The notes: generated from the letters alone by a model not told the origin. A stretch of DNA of 34,356 nucleotides from Lachnospiraceae bacterium (GCA_900770785.1 CAAGLJ010000190.1:1-34356), one strand, 5' to 3'; shown: positions 13,413 through 22,963, numbered from the stretch's first letter. Made by a program: numbers and translations.

Positions 13413-13459
13413 AAAGCAGATAATACAAACGCCTTTGCAAGCCCTGTAATATCTGCTTT
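13413..13459 (-). terminator. First hairpin downstream of spoIVB
   Basis: AAAGCAGATA (13413-13422) and TATCTGCTTT (13450-13459) form a 10-bp stem with a long loop, extended inward by TAC/GTA after a mismatch. It starts 4 bases after the spoIVB stop. T-rich sequence follows on both strands, so it may act in both directions. Confidence 0.6.
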
Positions 13460-13462
13460 TTC

Positions 13463-14731
13463 CTAATTATTTCCCAACATCTCCTCAATGAAAATCCCAT
13501 ATCCTCTGGTAGGATCATTGACCATCACATGGGTAACTGCTCCCACCAGCTTCCCATCCTGAATTATGGGACTTCCACTCATTCCCTGGATAATCCCTCC
13601 GGTAATTTCCAATAGTTCAGGATCAGTTACTTTGATTTCCAGCCCCCGGTTTATTTGGCTGTTTTCCTTATTTACCTCCAGAATTTCTATATCGTAGTAG
13701 GTTGGTGTAGTAGAAAGTGTACAAAGAATCTGAGCTGGTCCTTTTTCAATCTCCTGCTTTAGAGCCAAGGGCAAAGCCTCCTGTATTGAATCCACATTCA
13801 GATTCTCCTTTTCCACCTTTCCGTAAATTCCCCGATTGCTGTTCTGCAAAATTTCCCCCAGCTTATTCTTCTTTGCATAGGCAATAATCCCGCTCAGCTC
13901 TCCCGGTTCTCCCGGAGTTCCTTTATTCACCGATATAATATCCGTCTTATAAAGACCTCCATCCTCCAGCTCCATCAGACTGGCTGTGTCTACATCATTT
14001 ATTCCATGCCCCAATGCCCCGAAATATCCATTTTCATCCACAAAAGTCATGGTTCCGATTCCCTGGGCATTATCCCGCACCCAGATTCCCAGCTTATACT
14101 CCCCCTGAGTATCCTTCTGTGGCTGAATATCCAGCTGTAGGGTCTGTCCACCCCGGTTTACCTCCAGCAGCAGCTTTTCTCCCTCACAGGCAGCTATGCT
14201 GTCCATCAGCTGCCCTTTATTCTCAAGCCTGGTTTCATTAATGGCACAGATATAATCCCCTGGCTCCAGTACCCCTCTGGCAGGAGCAACCTCCTTACCT
14301 TTATCATTTTTAAACTGTCCTGTATCAATCACCAGAACACCTTTCGTATGCACATATATTCCGATAGGAGTTCCCACCGGTGTAAGCCTGGTATCCCGAA
14401 TAACCGACAGTGCCGACTCTTTAAAAGGAATGAATCCAAAAAGCTGTACCCGCATGGTATAGGTTTCTTCCTCTTCCCCATAAAAGGTCAGCTCCCGATT
14501 CAGCTTCACATTTACCTGTCCCTGCCCCTTATCCTTATAGATAGTCGCCGTGGCCGGAATGGAAAACTCCAGCCCCTGGGGTGCTCCCGCCCGTACACGA
14601 ATATCCGAAGGTACACGATTCCAAACTTCCAACAGCCACAGTCCGGCTAAGGTAAGTAATGACAGAGCCAGACTTGTATGGAGAAATCTGTAATATATTC
14701 TTCCCCACTTTGATTTTTTATCGATTTTCAT
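13463..14731 (-). CDS. spoIVB: SpoIVB serine peptidase (sporulation sigma-K checkpoint)
   Basis: A 422-residue forespore-secreted protease of family S55. In Bacillus it cleaves SpoIVFA and so triggers pro-sigma-K processing in the mother cell. The layout is complete: an N-terminal membrane anchor (about residues 15-30, FLHTSLALSLLTLAGLWLLE), a PDZ domain (~95-190) and the peptidase domain with catalytic Ser in GIIQGMSGSPIIQDGKLVGAVTHV and the His region in FGALGHGIND. The start was set at ATG 14731 because GGGAGG lies 6 bases upstream. It follows recN after a terminator, as in other Firmicutes. Spo0A, which usually follows spoIVB, is not present downstream. Confidence 0.95.
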   Translation of the reverse strand: MKIDKKSKWGRIYYRFLHTSLALSLLTLAGLWLLEVWNRVPSDIRVRAGAPQGLEFSIPATATIYKDKGQGQVNVKLNRELTFYGEEEETYTMRVQLFGFIPFKESALSVIRDTRLTPVGTPIGIYVHTKGVLVIDTGQFKNDKGKEVAPARGVLEPGDYICAINETRLENKGQLMDSIAACEGEKLLLEVNRGGQTLQLDIQPQKDTQGEYKLGIWVRDNAQGIGTMTFVDENGYFGALGHGINDVDTASLMELEDGGLYKTDIISVNKGTPGEPGELSGIIAYAKKNKLGEILQNSNRGIYGKVEKENLNVDSIQEALPLALKQEIEKGPAQILCTLSTTPTYYDIEILEVNKENSQINRGLEIKVTDPELLEITGGIIQGMSGSPIIQDGKLVGAVTHVMVNDPTRGYGIFIEEMLGNN

Positions 14732-14755
14732 TCTTACCTCCCTGTTTTTCCCTAT

Positions 14756-14788
14756 ATAAAAAGAAGGATGCACATAGACATCCTTCTT
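14756..14788 (-). terminator. Terminator after recN
   Basis: On the minus strand AAGAAGGATG/CATCCTTCTT (perfect 10-bp stem, 14779-14788/14761-14770) is followed by TTTATA. It ends the asp23-recN operon. A forespore-like -10, CATACTA, directly abuts its upstream arm. Confidence 0.85.
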
Positions 14789-14815
14789 AGTATGTGAAAA
14801 ATTTAAAAATTTACT

Positions 14816-16504
14816 TTAGTAAGTTTTTGTTTTTGTTGCCAAATCTTTCAATTCCTTTGCATTAGCCAAAACTGCCTCTGTAACACTGGAACCGCTAAGG
14901 AGACGGGCCAGCTCGTGGTAAATTTCTTCCTCCCTGATTTCAAAAATGCGGGTAACACTTCTTCCTCCCTCGGTTTTCTTCTCAATCACAAAATGGCTGT
15001 CTGCCATAGCAGCGATTTGAGGAAGATGGGTTATACACAGAAGCTGATGTTCTCTTCCCAAAACAGCCATCTTTTCAGAAACCTTCCAGGCCGTTTTTCC
15101 GCTGATTCCAGCATCAATTTCATCAAAAATCAAGGTGTCGATTCTCTCCTTATCCGCCATTACTGCCTTTAAGGCCAGCATAATCCGCGAAAGCTCACCA
15201 CCGCTGGCCACCTTACTGATAGACTTCATGGGTTCTCCGGGATTTAAGGAAATCATAAAATCCACCTCATCATAGCCTTGTGCAGTAATTCTGTCAGGCA
15301 TGGGAGAAACCGCAATTTCAAGCTCCACAGAAAGAAAGTTTAATTCTTTAAGCCCCTGCTTTAACTGCTTCTGCAGCTGCTTTCCATTCTTCTTTCTCAG
15401 GGCGGAAAGTTTTTCGCAAAGCTCCATTACCTCTTTATGTCGAAGTTCTACCTGTGCATTCAACTCCTGAATATACTGTTCATAGTCCTCCAGTCTTTCC
15501 AGCTGCTTTTCCTTTTCCTGACGATAGGCAAGAATTTCTTCTACGCTGCTGCCATACTTATCCTTCAGACGATTATAAACATCCAACCGTTTCTCTATCT
15601 GATGAAATTCTTCCGGCTCAAATTCCAGTCCCTCCTGATATTCTACCAGACTTCGATTAAAATCATTCAATAGATTATCAATTTCCAAAAGCTGCTCTGC
15701 CAGCTCTTCCAGCGTCTCATCATAGGCTGTCACACTTTTCAGTTCTCGAATGGCTCTCCCGATACTGTTGCCTGCTGCCTGTCCCTGCCCATATCCAGTA
15801 CAGTCGTAGGCCTGGGAAATACTGGCTGCAATACGCTTTGCATTAACCATTTTGCGATACTGCTCTTCCAGTCCTTCATCCTCTCCCGGCTTCAGCTCTG
15901 CTTCATTTATTTCCTGTAATTCAAAAGCTGCCAGAGCAATTTCCCTTGCCTTTTCTTTTTCATCCACCTGGGAATTTTCCAGTTCACGCTTCGCCTTCGT
16001 ATAAGCCTCATAGGCCACAGCCAGCTTTTCTTTCAGTATATCTGTCTGACTTGCACCATACTCATCCAGAATCCGGGAATATTTTTTACTGTCCAGCAGA
16101 GTCTGGTTCTCATGCTGACCATGAATATTAATCAGTAAGGAGGCCAGTTCCTTTAACTGCTTCTGACTTACCGTAACTCCATTAACCTTACAAATACTGC
16201 GCTCCGGCATCAGACGCCGCATAACGATAATCGTTCCATCCTCTTCCAGAGGAATATCCATTTCCAGAAGAATCTTCTTGATCTCCTCATTCTCTGCCTG
16301 AAAAACCAGCTCCACCAGGGCAAACTCTGCTCCCGTCCGGATCAGTCCCTTATCTGCTTTTCCTCCCAAAGCCAGATTAATAGAACCCATGATAATAGAT
16401 TTTCCAGCTCCCGTTTCTCCAGTCAGAATATTCAATCCTTTTCCAAAAAAAACTTCTGTTTCATCAATAAGAGCCAAATTTTTCACGTGTAAACTTACTA
16501 ACAT
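14816..16504 (-). CDS. recN: DNA repair protein RecN
   Basis: A 562-residue SMC-like ATPase that acts in double-strand break repair. Walker A GETGAGKSIIMGSIN lies at about residues 29-43. Two long coiled-coil stretches follow (about 160-220 and 270-370, rich in Glu/Lys/Leu). The signature VASGGELSRIMLALK and Walker B LIFDEIDAGISG are near residues 430-470. Length is normal for the family. AAGGAG lies 5-6 bases before the ATG. It is the last gene of the asp23-recN operon, 36 bases after argR, with a terminator downstream. Confidence 0.96.
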   Translation of the reverse strand: MLVSLHVKNLALIDETEVFFGKGLNILTGETGAGKSIIMGSINLALGGKADKGLIRTGAEFALVELVFQAENEEIKKILLEMDIPLEEDGTIIVMRRLMPERSICKVNGVTVSQKQLKELASLLINIHGQHENQTLLDSKKYSRILDEYGASQTDILKEKLAVAYEAYTKAKRELENSQVDEKEKAREIALAAFELQEINEAELKPGEDEGLEEQYRKMVNAKRIAASISQAYDCTGYGQGQAAGNSIGRAIRELKSVTAYDETLEELAEQLLEIDNLLNDFNRSLVEYQEGLEFEPEEFHQIEKRLDVYNRLKDKYGSSVEEILAYRQEKEKQLERLEDYEQYIQELNAQVELRHKEVMELCEKLSALRKKNGKQLQKQLKQGLKELNFLSVELEIAVSPMPDRITAQGYDEVDFMISLNPGEPMKSISKVASGGELSRIMLALKAVMADKERIDTLIFDEIDAGISGKTAWKVSEKMAVLGREHQLLCITHLPQIAAMADSHFVIEKKTEGGRSVTRIFEIREEEIYHELARLLSGSSVTEAVLANAKELKDLATKTKTY

Positions 16505-16540
16505 ATGTTCTCCTTACGCTTCTCTCCAGTAAGTCTCCCT

Positions 16541-16990
16541 TTATTCTAAAACCTGTCTTATTTTTTCCATAACCGTTTCCGCGTCCTCTGCCGTCCGCAC
16601 TGCTGCCATAATGGTATCATCTCCTGCGATGCTTCCTACAACCTCTTTCATCTTCATGGCATCAACAGCTGCCGCTACTGCCATAGCCATGCCGGATACG
16701 GTTTTAATCACCAGAATATTCTGAGCCCGGTCCATGGAAATAAAGCCATCCCTTAATACCCGGATATACTTGGCACCCAGATGAGTATCCTCCTGTTTCA
16801 ATACCACATATTTCTGCCTTCCATTATGGGTGGGAACCTTGAATAATTTCAGCTGCCTGATGTCTCTGGAAACGGTGGCCTGAGTCACCTGAAAACCTGC
16901 TTCTCTCAGCCGATCCGCCAGCTCTTCCTGAGTTTCAACGTCATAGTTTTCCACCAGCTCTACAATTTTCTCGTGTCTGTTTCCTTTCAT
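16541..16990 (-). CDS. argR: Arginine repressor ArgR/AhrC
   Basis: A 149-residue arginine-responsive DNA-binding regulator. The N-terminal winged helix contains ETQEELADRLREAGFQVTQA and TVSRDIRQLKLFKV. The C-terminal hexamerisation/arginine-binding domain has the family motif GSIAGDDTIMAAVR. The start was set at ATG 16990 (MKGNRHEKI) with GAGGAG 6 bases upstream; a GTG at 17008 that overlaps the nadK stop is less likely. Position between nadK and recN is the standard Firmicutes order. Confidence 0.95.
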   Translation of the reverse strand: MKGNRHEKIVELVENYDVETQEELADRLREAGFQVTQATVSRDIRQLKLFKVPTHNGRQKYVVLKQEDTHLGAKYIRVLRDGFISMDRAQNILVIKTVSGMAMAVAAAVDAMKMKEVVGSIAGDDTIMAAVRTAEDAETVMEKIRQVLE

Positions 16991-17004
16991 GAAGTTCTCC
17001 TCTT

Positions 17005-17832
17005 TCACTTTTCATCACTCATCTTTTTGTGCAACATTTCCAAAAAACTTGCCTTACTCAACTTAATAATGGTAGTCGTCTGCTTTGCCCTTCGGATACT
17101 GATTCTGTCTCCGGTTTCCATAATAAACTGCTCACTTCCATCGGAGTTGGCCTCTACCACCAGTTTACTGCCTCCCCGCCCATGAGCTATCTCCACTACC
17201 ACTTCATCATCTGCCCGAAGAACTATGCTTCTGGCATTTAAGGTATGGGCGCAGACGGGCGTTAAAAGGAGCAGCCCGGCTCCTGGTTCCACCAGAGGAC
17301 CTCCCGCCGACATATTATAGCCGGTAGAGCCTGTAGGAGTAGACAGAATAATTCCATCTGCCTTCCACTGGCATAAAAATTTTCCATTAACAAAAATATT
17401 CAGCTTTATAATCTGCAAGGTGCCGCAACGAATAATAGCTATCTCATTTAACGCCGGTGAGATATGAAACTGCTTGTTTTGATGATGTATAGTCCCACAA
17501 ACCATCATCCGCTCCTCCGTCTCATACTCCCCCTTAAGCAGCTTGTCCAGCGCTTCCTCCAGAGAATGAACCTCTACCTCAGCCAGATACCCTAACGTTC
17601 CCAGGTTGATCCCCAAAAGAGGGATATTTCGTCCGGCAGTTTCTCTAGCCGCCTGCAGCATGGTTCCATCTCCTCCCAGGATCAGAATACACTCTGCCCG
17701 TGAGGAAATATTTCCGGCAGCGGTGTCTACTTCGTAGCTGGCTCCATGCTCCTTAAGATACTGAACAAGCTGCTCTCTGATATTATGACCGGGATCCTTC
17801 AATTCATTGGTAACAATTCCAAAATTTTTCAT
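17005..17832 (-). CDS. nadK: NAD kinase
   Basis: A 275-residue enzyme that phosphorylates NAD+ to NADP+ using ATP or polyphosphate. The GGDGT motif is present (CILILGGDGTMLQAARE, about residue 50), as are the NE motif (ALNEIAII) and the substrate loop GIILSTPTGSTGYNMSAGGP. Length is typical. It lies 13 bases after tlyA and 14 bases before argR in the same operon. Confidence 0.96.
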   Translation of the reverse strand: MKNFGIVTNELKDPGHNIREQLVQYLKEHGASYEVDTAAGNISSRAECILILGGDGTMLQAARETAGRNIPLLGINLGTLGYLAEVEVHSLEEALDKLLKGEYETEERMMVCGTIHHQNKQFHISPALNEIAIIRCGTLQIIKLNIFVNGKFLCQWKADGIILSTPTGSTGYNMSAGGPLVEPGAGLLLLTPVCAHTLNARSIVLRADDEVVVEIAHGRGGSKLVVEANSDGSEQFIMETGDRISIRRAKQTTTIIKLSKASFLEMLHKKMSDEK

Positions 17833-17845
17833 GCTTCCCTCCCCC

Positions 17846-18730
17846 TTACAGGGATGAATGTGCTTTTTCCACCGTTTCCTTAATTCTTTCTCTTACCTGA
17901 CTGCTGTTTCCCAGTCCCCGCTGTCCGTCCATTTTTTCCAGCAGCAGGGTTTCTGCCAGAGCTTCCGTACAGTCTGCCAGCTCTTCATTCCGGGTTTTGT
18001 CTTTCTTCAGGTAAATCAGAAACTCAATATTTCCTTCCGGTCCCTTTATGGGAGAAAAGTCCAGGCCACAGGGGAGAAATCCCAAAATATCGGCCAGCGT
18101 ATAAATTTTACTGATAACCTCCTCCTGTACCGCTACTTCCCGGACTACACCCTTTTTCCCCACCTTATCCTTACCTGCTTCAAACTGCGGCTTAATGAGA
18201 CACACCATATGCCCCTCATCCTGCAATAATTTTCTTGCCGGAAGAAGAATTTTACTCAGGGAAATAAAGGAAACGTCTACAGAGGCGAAATCCGGCTGCT
18301 CCAAAATATGGTCAGGAGTAAGATAACGAAAATTGGTTTTCTCCATACACACTACCCGTTCGTCCGTTCTAAGACTCCAGGCCAGCTGCCCATGCCCCAC
18401 GTCTATGGCGTAAACCTTTGCTGCCCCGTTTTGCAGCATACAGTCGGTAAACCCTCCCGTAGAGGCTCCTATATCCATACATACCTTTCCTTCAAGAGAA
18501 ATTCCAAATACGTTCATGGCCTTTTCCAGCTTCAATCCACCCCTGCTGACGTATTTTAAAGTATGCCCTCTTACTTCCAGCTTTGCCTTTGTAGGGTCGA
18601 ACATGCTTCCTGCCTTGTCCTCTCTCTGACCATTGACAAAAACACAGCCGGACATAATGATGGCTTTAGCCTTTTCTCTGGAGCTGGCATAGCCTTCCTG
18701 TATCAGTAAAACATCCAATCGTTCTTTCAT
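17846..18730 (-). CDS. tlyA: TlyA-family rRNA 2'-O-methyltransferase
   Basis: A 294-residue protein with an N-terminal S4 RNA-binding domain (LDVLLIQEGYASSREKAKAI, then MSGCVFVNG) and an FtsJ-like SAM methyltransferase domain (CMDIGASTGGFTDCMLQNGA, VYAIDVGHGQLAWSLR, FASVDVSFISL, LIKPQFEAG). Characterised TlyA proteins methylate 16S and/or 23S rRNA and were once called haemolysins. It is 6 bases downstream of dxs, as usual in this cluster. Confidence 0.94.
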   Translation of the reverse strand: MKERLDVLLIQEGYASSREKAKAIIMSGCVFVNGQREDKAGSMFDPTKAKLEVRGHTLKYVSRGGLKLEKAMNVFGISLEGKVCMDIGASTGGFTDCMLQNGAAKVYAIDVGHGQLAWSLRTDERVVCMEKTNFRYLTPDHILEQPDFASVDVSFISLSKILLPARKLLQDEGHMVCLIKPQFEAGKDKVGKKGVVREVAVQEEVISKIYTLADILGFLPCGLDFSPIKGPEGNIEFLIYLKKDKTRNEELADCTEALAETLLLEKMDGQRGLGNSSQVRERIKETVEKAHSSL

Positions 18731-18736
18731 TTATCA

Positions 18737-20599
18737 TTATAATCCTGTGTAGGCCGTTATGACTCTGGCAGTCACACTGCCTGCATCTATGCCTACTTCC
18801 TGCTTTAACAAATCTACATTTCCATGTTCCACATATTCATCTGCCAGAGCAATGTTCAGTATCTCCCGTTTCAGCTCTTCCACATCCACAAAGGTTCTTA
18901 CCTTTTCTCCATAGCCGCCGCTGAGTACGTTCTCTTCCAGAGTAACCAGAAGTTTATGCTCCCGGCAAAGCTCTCTTACCAGGTCTTCATCAATGGGCTT
19001 TATGAAACGGGCATTTACCAGAGTACAGGAATATCCCTTTTCCTTTAAGTTATGGCGTACTTCCTCTGCCACCTTAACCATACTGCCCACCGCCAGTAAG
19101 GCAATATCCTCTTCCTCATAGATTACTTCTCCCTTACCGTAACGGATGGGCGGACGGAAAGCCTCCAGGCCATCATAAGCCTCTCCCCTTGGATAACGAA
19201 CCGCAATGGGTCTGTCAAAAGCCACTGCAAATTTTATCATATCCGAAAGCTCCCATTTATTCTTGGGTGCCATAATGTGCATATTGGGAATGGAGGACAA
19301 ATAAGATAAATCAAAAATACCCTGGTGGGTTTCTCCATCACTTCCTACCAGTCCTGCCCGGTCAATGGCAAAAACAACGGGCAGATTCTGGATGCAGACA
19401 TCATGCAGAATCTGATCATAGGCTCTTTGCAGAAAGGATGAATACACCGCGACTATGGGCTTTAAGCCGCCTGCTGCCAGCCCTGCCGCAAAGGTTACTG
19501 CATGCTGTTCCGCAATACCCACATCAAAGAAACGCTCCGGATAAACGTTTTTAAACCGTTTCAGTCCAGTACCGTCCGGCATTGCTGCGGTAATCGCCAC
19601 CACCCGGGGATTACGCTTTGCCAGCTTTATCATTACGGTAGAAAAAACGTCAGTATAGTTGGCCTTGGGCTTTAGCTTCTTCGGCACACCGGTTTCAATA
19701 TCAAAAGGCTCTGCTCCATGGAAACGGGCAGGATGCTTTTCTGCCGGCTCATAGCCCTTGCCCTTTTGGGTCAGTACATGAATCAGCACCGCCGTTTTGC
19801 AGCGTCTGGCCTCCTTCATTACCTTGATAAGGCCATTTACATCATGACCATCCACCGGCCCCAGATAGGTGATTCCCATATCTTCAAAGAACATTCCCGG
19901 AATAACCAGCTGCTTTACACTGCTTTTTGCCCTGCGGATACTGTCTACAATAACCTGGCCATGCCTGGTCTTTAACAGGGAATGATAAATCCCCTCCTTC
20001 ATGTTCAGATAATTATCTGCCGTACGCACGTTATTCAGATATTTGGACATTCCTCCTACATTCTCAGAAATAGACATATTGTTGTCATTTAAAATAATGA
20101 TAAAATTTGTATCCATACGGGCCGCATTATTTAAAGCCTCATAGGCCATGCCTCCGGTGAGAGCACCGTCTCCGATAACGGAAACTACGAAATTTTTCTC
20201 TCCCTTAATATCCCGGGCCTTTACAAAACCAAGACCGGCAGAAAGGGAAGTGGAACTGTGTCCCGTATCAAAGCAGTCACAGTCACTTTCCCCCCGTTTG
20301 GGAAAGCCGCTCATTCCTCCATATTTTCTTAAAGACCCGAAACCCTCTTTTCTTCCCGTCAACAGCTTATGGGTATAGGACTGATGCCCCACATCCCAGA
20401 TGATTTTATCCTCAGGAAGATTAAAGGCCAGATGAAGGGCCATGGTAAGCTCTACCACCCCCAGGTTGGAACCCAGGTGCCCCCCTGTTTCACTGATTGA
20501 CTGAACCAGAAACTGGCGAATTTCCTCTGCCAGCTTATCATAGTCTGCCGGAGCAATCCGCTTGATGTCGTTCGGTTTTTTAATCTGATCAAGAAGCAT
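18737..20599 (-). CDS. dxs: 1-deoxy-D-xylulose-5-phosphate synthase
   Basis: A 620-residue thiamine-diphosphate enzyme: pyruvate plus glyceraldehyde 3-phosphate gives DXP, the first step of the MEP isoprenoid pathway. The ThDP motif is VSVIGDGALTGGMAYEALNN, with NDNNMSIS close behind. GHLGSNLGVVELTMALH and WDVGHQSYTHKLLTGR mark the N-terminal domain. The transketolase pyrimidine-binding domain has FFDVGIAEQHAVTFAAGLA, and the C-terminal domain is complete. It is coupled to ispA (17 bases) and tlyA (6 bases). Confidence 0.97.
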   Translation of the reverse strand: MLLDQIKKPNDIKRIAPADYDKLAEEIRQFLVQSISETGGHLGSNLGVVELTMALHLAFNLPEDKIIWDVGHQSYTHKLLTGRKEGFGSLRKYGGMSGFPKRGESDCDCFDTGHSSTSLSAGLGFVKARDIKGEKNFVVSVIGDGALTGGMAYEALNNAARMDTNFIIILNDNNMSISENVGGMSKYLNNVRTADNYLNMKEGIYHSLLKTRHGQVIVDSIRRAKSSVKQLVIPGMFFEDMGITYLGPVDGHDVNGLIKVMKEARRCKTAVLIHVLTQKGKGYEPAEKHPARFHGAEPFDIETGVPKKLKPKANYTDVFSTVMIKLAKRNPRVVAITAAMPDGTGLKRFKNVYPERFFDVGIAEQHAVTFAAGLAAGGLKPIVAVYSSFLQRAYDQILHDVCIQNLPVVFAIDRAGLVGSDGETHQGIFDLSYLSSIPNMHIMAPKNKWELSDMIKFAVAFDRPIAVRYPRGEAYDGLEAFRPPIRYGKGEVIYEEEDIALLAVGSMVKVAEEVRHNLKEKGYSCTLVNARFIKPIDEDLVRELCREHKLLVTLEENVLSGGYGEKVRTFVDVEELKREILNIALADEYVEHGNVDLLKQEVGIDAGSVTARVITAYTGL

Positions 20600-20616
20600 A
20601 TGCCGCCTCCTTTTCT

Positions 20617-21513
20617 CTATTTTTCCCTTGTAATCAAGTATTCGATTATTTGATTTAAAAATTCATTTTTTTCGGAAAAGGACTGGAGCAAATTCAGGGC
20701 TTCTCCTGAAAGCTCTTCTACATCCCGTCTGGACTGCTCCAGACCTTTAAGGGTAACATAGGTAACCTTTTCATTTTTGCTGTCGCTGCCTGTGGCTTTC
20801 CCCAACACCTCCAGTGAACTGGTAACATCCAGGATATCGTCCTGAATCTGGAAAGCCACACCTATATTACGGGCAATTTTTTCTATGATGTCTACCCGCT
20901 CTTTATCTGCCCCTGCCAGAATGGCTCCAATCATCATGGCACTCTGAATCAGTGCTGCCGTCTTATGCTCATGGATGAACAAAAGCAGCTCTTCGGTCAC
21001 CTCCTGGGGCTTCATTCCTTCTGCCTGGATATCCGCTGTCTGCCCGCCAATCATCCCATAAATACCTGATTTAGCCGCAAGTATCTGAAGAGCTTTCCCT
21101 ACAGCCCTGTTGTCCGGCTCCAGTTCAAAAGCTCTGCAGGCCGTTTCAAAAGCAAAATTCAGCAGGCCGTCACCCGCCAATATGGCCATTCCCTCTCCAT
21201 ATACCACATGAGTCGTTTTTCTGCCCCGTCTATATTCATCATTATCCATTGCCGGCAAATCGTCATGTACCAGTGAATAGGTATGTATCATTTCGATTGC
21301 CGCTAAAAATGGCTCAATAATCCTGGATTTTCCCCCAAAGAGACGGTAGGTTTCCAGCATCAGCACCGGCCTTACCCGTTTTCCGCCTGCCTGAATACTG
21401 TAATTCATGGCCTCAATTACCTGCTTCTGATATCCTCCCTCTGCCGGTAACCAGGCTTCGATGATTTTCTCAACCTCTTCTATCCTCTTTTGCCTTTCAC
21501 TCTTCCAGTTCAT
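20617..21513 (-). CDS. ispA: Geranyl/farnesyl diphosphate synthase (polyprenyl synthetase)
   Basis: A 298-residue trans-prenyltransferase that condenses isopentenyl diphosphate into C10-C15 (possibly C20) chains. The first Asp-rich motif is DDLPAMD in HTYSLVHDDLPAMDNDEYRRG and the second is DDILD in FQIQDDILDV. GGKRVRPVL is also present. Chain length cannot be fixed from sequence. It overlaps xseB by 17 bases and precedes dxs, so both isoprenoid genes are made together. Confidence 0.94.
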   Translation of the reverse strand: MNWKSERQKRIEEVEKIIEAWLPAEGGYQKQVIEAMNYSIQAGGKRVRPVLMLETYRLFGGKSRIIEPFLAAIEMIHTYSLVHDDLPAMDNDEYRRGRKTTHVVYGEGMAILAGDGLLNFAFETACRAFELEPDNRAVGKALQILAAKSGIYGMIGGQTADIQAEGMKPQEVTEELLLFIHEHKTAALIQSAMMIGAILAGADKERVDIIEKIARNIGVAFQIQDDILDVTSSLEVLGKATGSDSKNEKVTYVTLKGLEQSRRDVEELSGEALNLLQSFSEKNEFLNQIIEYLITREK

Positions 21514-21721
21514 CCAAACCGCCCTCCTGATTCAGCATCAATACCTTCTTTTCCACCTGATCAATAGTCTGGCTGCAGAACTTCACGTATTCCATTCCCT
21601 GCTGATATACCTGAAAGGAATCCTCCAGAGAAATCTCATCCGACTGCAGCTTTGCCACCGCCTCATCCAATTTCAAAAGAGCCTCCTCCAAAGTCAGCCG
21701 TTCTTCTTTCTTCTTTGCCAC
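21497..21721 (-). CDS. xseB: Exodeoxyribonuclease VII small subunit
   Basis: A 74-residue helical protein of typical XseB type: LTLEEALLKLDEAVAKLQSD, then SLEDSFQVYQQGMEYVKFCS. It binds XseA to form the single-strand-specific exonuclease VII used in repair. It lies 12 bases after xseA and overlaps the ispA start, so translation is coupled. Confidence 0.95.
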   Translation of the reverse strand: MAKKKEERLTLEEALLKLDEAVAKLQSDEISLEDSFQVYQQGMEYVKFCSQTIDQVEKKVLMLNQEGGLDELEE

Positions 21722-21733
21722 CTTTTTCTCCTT

Positions 21734-22963
21734 TTAGAGCTGAGGATTCTCTCCCAAAATCCCCTCAAGCAGAATCCTTTCCTTTACCTGGGTCAGAATT
21801 CGTCCGTTAGTTACATAAACAGTCAGCTCTTCTCCCGGTCTCACCTGGGAAGCATCCCTGACATTCTTTCCTTCTTCATTCACCGTATAGGAATAGCCCT
21901 GTCTGAGCTTTTCTAATGGAGATAATCCCTGAAGCCGTTCGATCCATAGCTTCAGTTCCATCTTGTTCCTCTTAAGAATGCTGTTCATAGCTTCTCTTAA
22001 CAGCTCTTCATTACGAATGCACCAGAATCGCTTTTCTCTGACCTGGTTCAATGGACTTAAGGCCTTCAGCCTCAGTCGTTTTTGCTCCAGCTTCATTCTT
22101 TCCAGCTGAACTTTCCCAGCCATTCCCTGCTGCAGCTTCTCCTTCCTTTCCTCCAGCTGTCCCAAAAAAGTAAACACGTCATACACAGCCAATTCTGCCG
22201 CAGCAGAAGGGGTAGGGGCCCGCAAATCAGATACAAAATCAATGATGGTGGTGTCCGTTTCATGTCCTACCGCAGAAATAACAGGAACACTACAGTCAAA
22301 AACCGCCTGTGCCACCTCTTCACTGTTAAAGGCCCATAAATCCTCCAGAGAGCCTCCGCCCCTGCCTACAATCATTACATCCACACCAGCCTGCTCCAGC
22401 GTCCGTATTCCCTGTACAATGCTGGGAACTGCCAGCTCTCCCTGAACAGCAGCGGGATACAAAACAATCTGCACAAAAGGATTTCTTCTGCGAGTCACAT
22501 TAATAATATCTCTGATGGCAGCTCCTGTAGAGGCAGTTACTACCCCCAGAGTCCGAATATAGTGAGGAATGGGCTGTTTATACATGGCTTCAAAAAGTCC
22601 CTTTTCCATAAGCCTTGCTTTCAGACGTTGGAACTGTTCAAACAAAGCCCCTTCTCCGCTCTTTTCAATTTTTCGGGCATAAAGCTGGTATCTGCCATCC
22701 CGTTCATAGACAGCAATCCCTCCCTGCACCACTACCTGCTGGCCTTCCTCAAGAGTAAACGTCAACTCCCTCCTATAGCCTGCAAACATGATGCAGCTTA
22801 AGGTTCCTTCCTTATCCTTTAACGTAAAATAAATATGCCCAGAGGAATGGTACTTGCAATTACTGACTTCTCCCTGAATACTGACAGACTGCAGCAAGTA
22901 ATCCTGCGTGAACATATTCTTGATATAACGGTTAATTTGTGTGACAGTATAAATATTAGCCAT
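21734..22963 (-). CDS. xseA: Exodeoxyribonuclease VII large subunit
   Basis: A 409-residue catalytic subunit. The N-terminal OB fold (about residues 1-100) includes VSIQGEVSNCKYHSSGHIYF. The catalytic domain includes VVTASTGAAIRDIINVTRRR, VDVMIVGRGGGSLEDLWAFN and PVISAVGHETDTTIIDFVSD. A coiled-coil region (~270-350) binds XseB, and the C-terminal segment contains LRQGYSYTV. Length is slightly short but complete. Confidence 0.96.
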   Translation of the reverse strand: MANIYTVTQINRYIKNMFTQDYLLQSVSIQGEVSNCKYHSSGHIYFTLKDKEGTLSCIMFAGYRRELTFTLEEGQQVVVQGGIAVYERDGRYQLYARKIEKSGEGALFEQFQRLKARLMEKGLFEAMYKQPIPHYIRTLGVVTASTGAAIRDIINVTRRRNPFVQIVLYPAAVQGELAVPSIVQGIRTLEQAGVDVMIVGRGGGSLEDLWAFNSEEVAQAVFDCSVPVISAVGHETDTTIIDFVSDLRAPTPSAAAELAVYDVFTFLGQLEERKEKLQQGMAGKVQLERMKLEQKRLRLKALSPLNQVREKRFWCIRNEELLREAMNSILKRNKMELKLWIERLQGLSPLEKLRQGYSYTVNEEGKNVRDASQVRPGEELTVYVTNGRILTQVKERILLEGILGENPQL

